This document shows, in pieces, positions 33,746 to 33,843 of a stretch of DNA of 33,843 bases. A model generated the notes under the pieces. It saw only the letters and a list, made by a program, of their open reading frames with translations. It was not told where the DNA came from and made no database searches. A program made the translations under genes and the position numbers. The stretch covers positions 1 to 33,843 of the forward strand of contig DAHUZH010000029.1 in assembly GCA_027306695.1 (NCBI GenBank). The letters are read 5' to 3'. The DNA is from Acidobacteriaceae bacterium (GTDB lineage Bacteria > Acidobacteriota > Terriglobia > Terriglobales > Acidobacteriaceae). Numbering within the stretch: the first letter of the stretch is position 1; every line of letters begins with the position of its first letter.

Positions 33746-33843
33746 TGAACCAGTGGGAGTGAGACAAACTGGTATGGAAGGAGCATGGAATGGGCAAGGC
33801 AAGGAAGCACACGCCTGAGCGGATAGTGAACATCCTGCGGCAG
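33746..33843 (+). mobile_element. Left end of an IS3-type insertion sequence (continues beyond window)
   Basis: An orfA-like start is present at the right edge. The sequence TGAACCAGTGGGAGTGAGAC from 33746 is a plausible left terminal inverted repeat (IS3 relatives begin with TG), about 45 bp before the orfA start. The right end and target duplication are outside the window, so the boundary is tentative. Confidence 0.45.
33790..33843 (+). CDS. IS3-family transposase OrfA, N-terminal fragment
   Basis: Eighteen codons reach the window edge: MGKARKHTPERIVNILRQ. The pattern K-x-R-x-x-x-P-E-x-I-V-N-x-L-R-Q is typical of the helix-turn-helix start of IS3-group OrfA proteins, which act with OrfB (DDE integrase) after frameshifting. 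AAGGAG lies upstream of the ATG at 33790. Its position just upstream of the broken GH2-GH28 gene fits IS-linked rearrangement in this zone. Confidence 0.65.
   Translation, partial: MGKARKHTPERIVNILRQ

Overview
The window looks like a chromosomal piece of an acidobacterium of the soil-dwelling Acidobacteriaceae/Terriglobia type. This is inferred from moderately high GC, acidobacterial-style hypothetical genes (a DUF6599-like protein, a LolA-like exported protein), dense plant-polysaccharide genes, and intergenic palindromes built on TCATTCTGAG...GAAGAATCC, which I recall as frequent in this group. No tRNA, rRNA, CRISPR array or phage genes were seen.

Layout. 1-2881 (minus): hutF-hutU of histidine breakdown; hutU runs off the left edge. 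3037-4068 (minus): exported acetamidase/formamidase-like protein. 4195-5871 (plus): moaC and an MscS-type channel. 5927-6253 (minus): an SdpI-family membrane protein whose strong promoter is separated from the gene by a 13-bp terminator-like hairpin. 6641-9836 (minus): amiC-type cell-wall amidase, then a DUF6599-like gene. 10138-13795 (minus): recX and alaS, flanked by intergenic palindromes. 14055-15110 (plus): LolA-like protein. 15132-15686 (minus): ppa. 15754-17932 (plus): purS and glmS.

18006-28668 (minus) is a deoxysugar locus: fucA-like aldolase, rhamnulokinase-type kinase and fucI-like isomerase, a palindromic repeat, then fucP, lutA, lutB, lutC and a GH27 alpha-galactosidase. A DeoR-type repressor gene (28764-29528, plus) diverges from it across a 95-bp control region with a clear promoter and inverted repeats. 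The route would be import by FucP, isomerisation, phosphorylation, cleavage to DHAP and L-lactaldehyde, and (after an oxidation step not encoded here) lactate to pyruvate by LutABC. An intact GH29 alpha-L-fucosidase (30495-32300, minus) would release the fucose.

The right end (29530-33843) is a decay zone: a scrap that may come from a second fucosidase, a sialate O-acetylesterase that has lost its catalytic-serine block and C-terminus, and a pseudogene in which the sugar-binding N-terminus of a GH2 enzyme (with two frameshifts) is joined in frame to the C-terminal beta-helix of a GH28 enzyme. The first 18 codons of an IS3-type transposase orfA follow at the right edge. I found no clear undescribed defence or mobile system. 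The most notable items are the GH2-GH28 fusion relic, the sdpI leader hairpin, the insertion in AlaRS, the hybrid fucose/rhamnose-type pathway with helical tails on its aldolase, and possible leaderless promoters.
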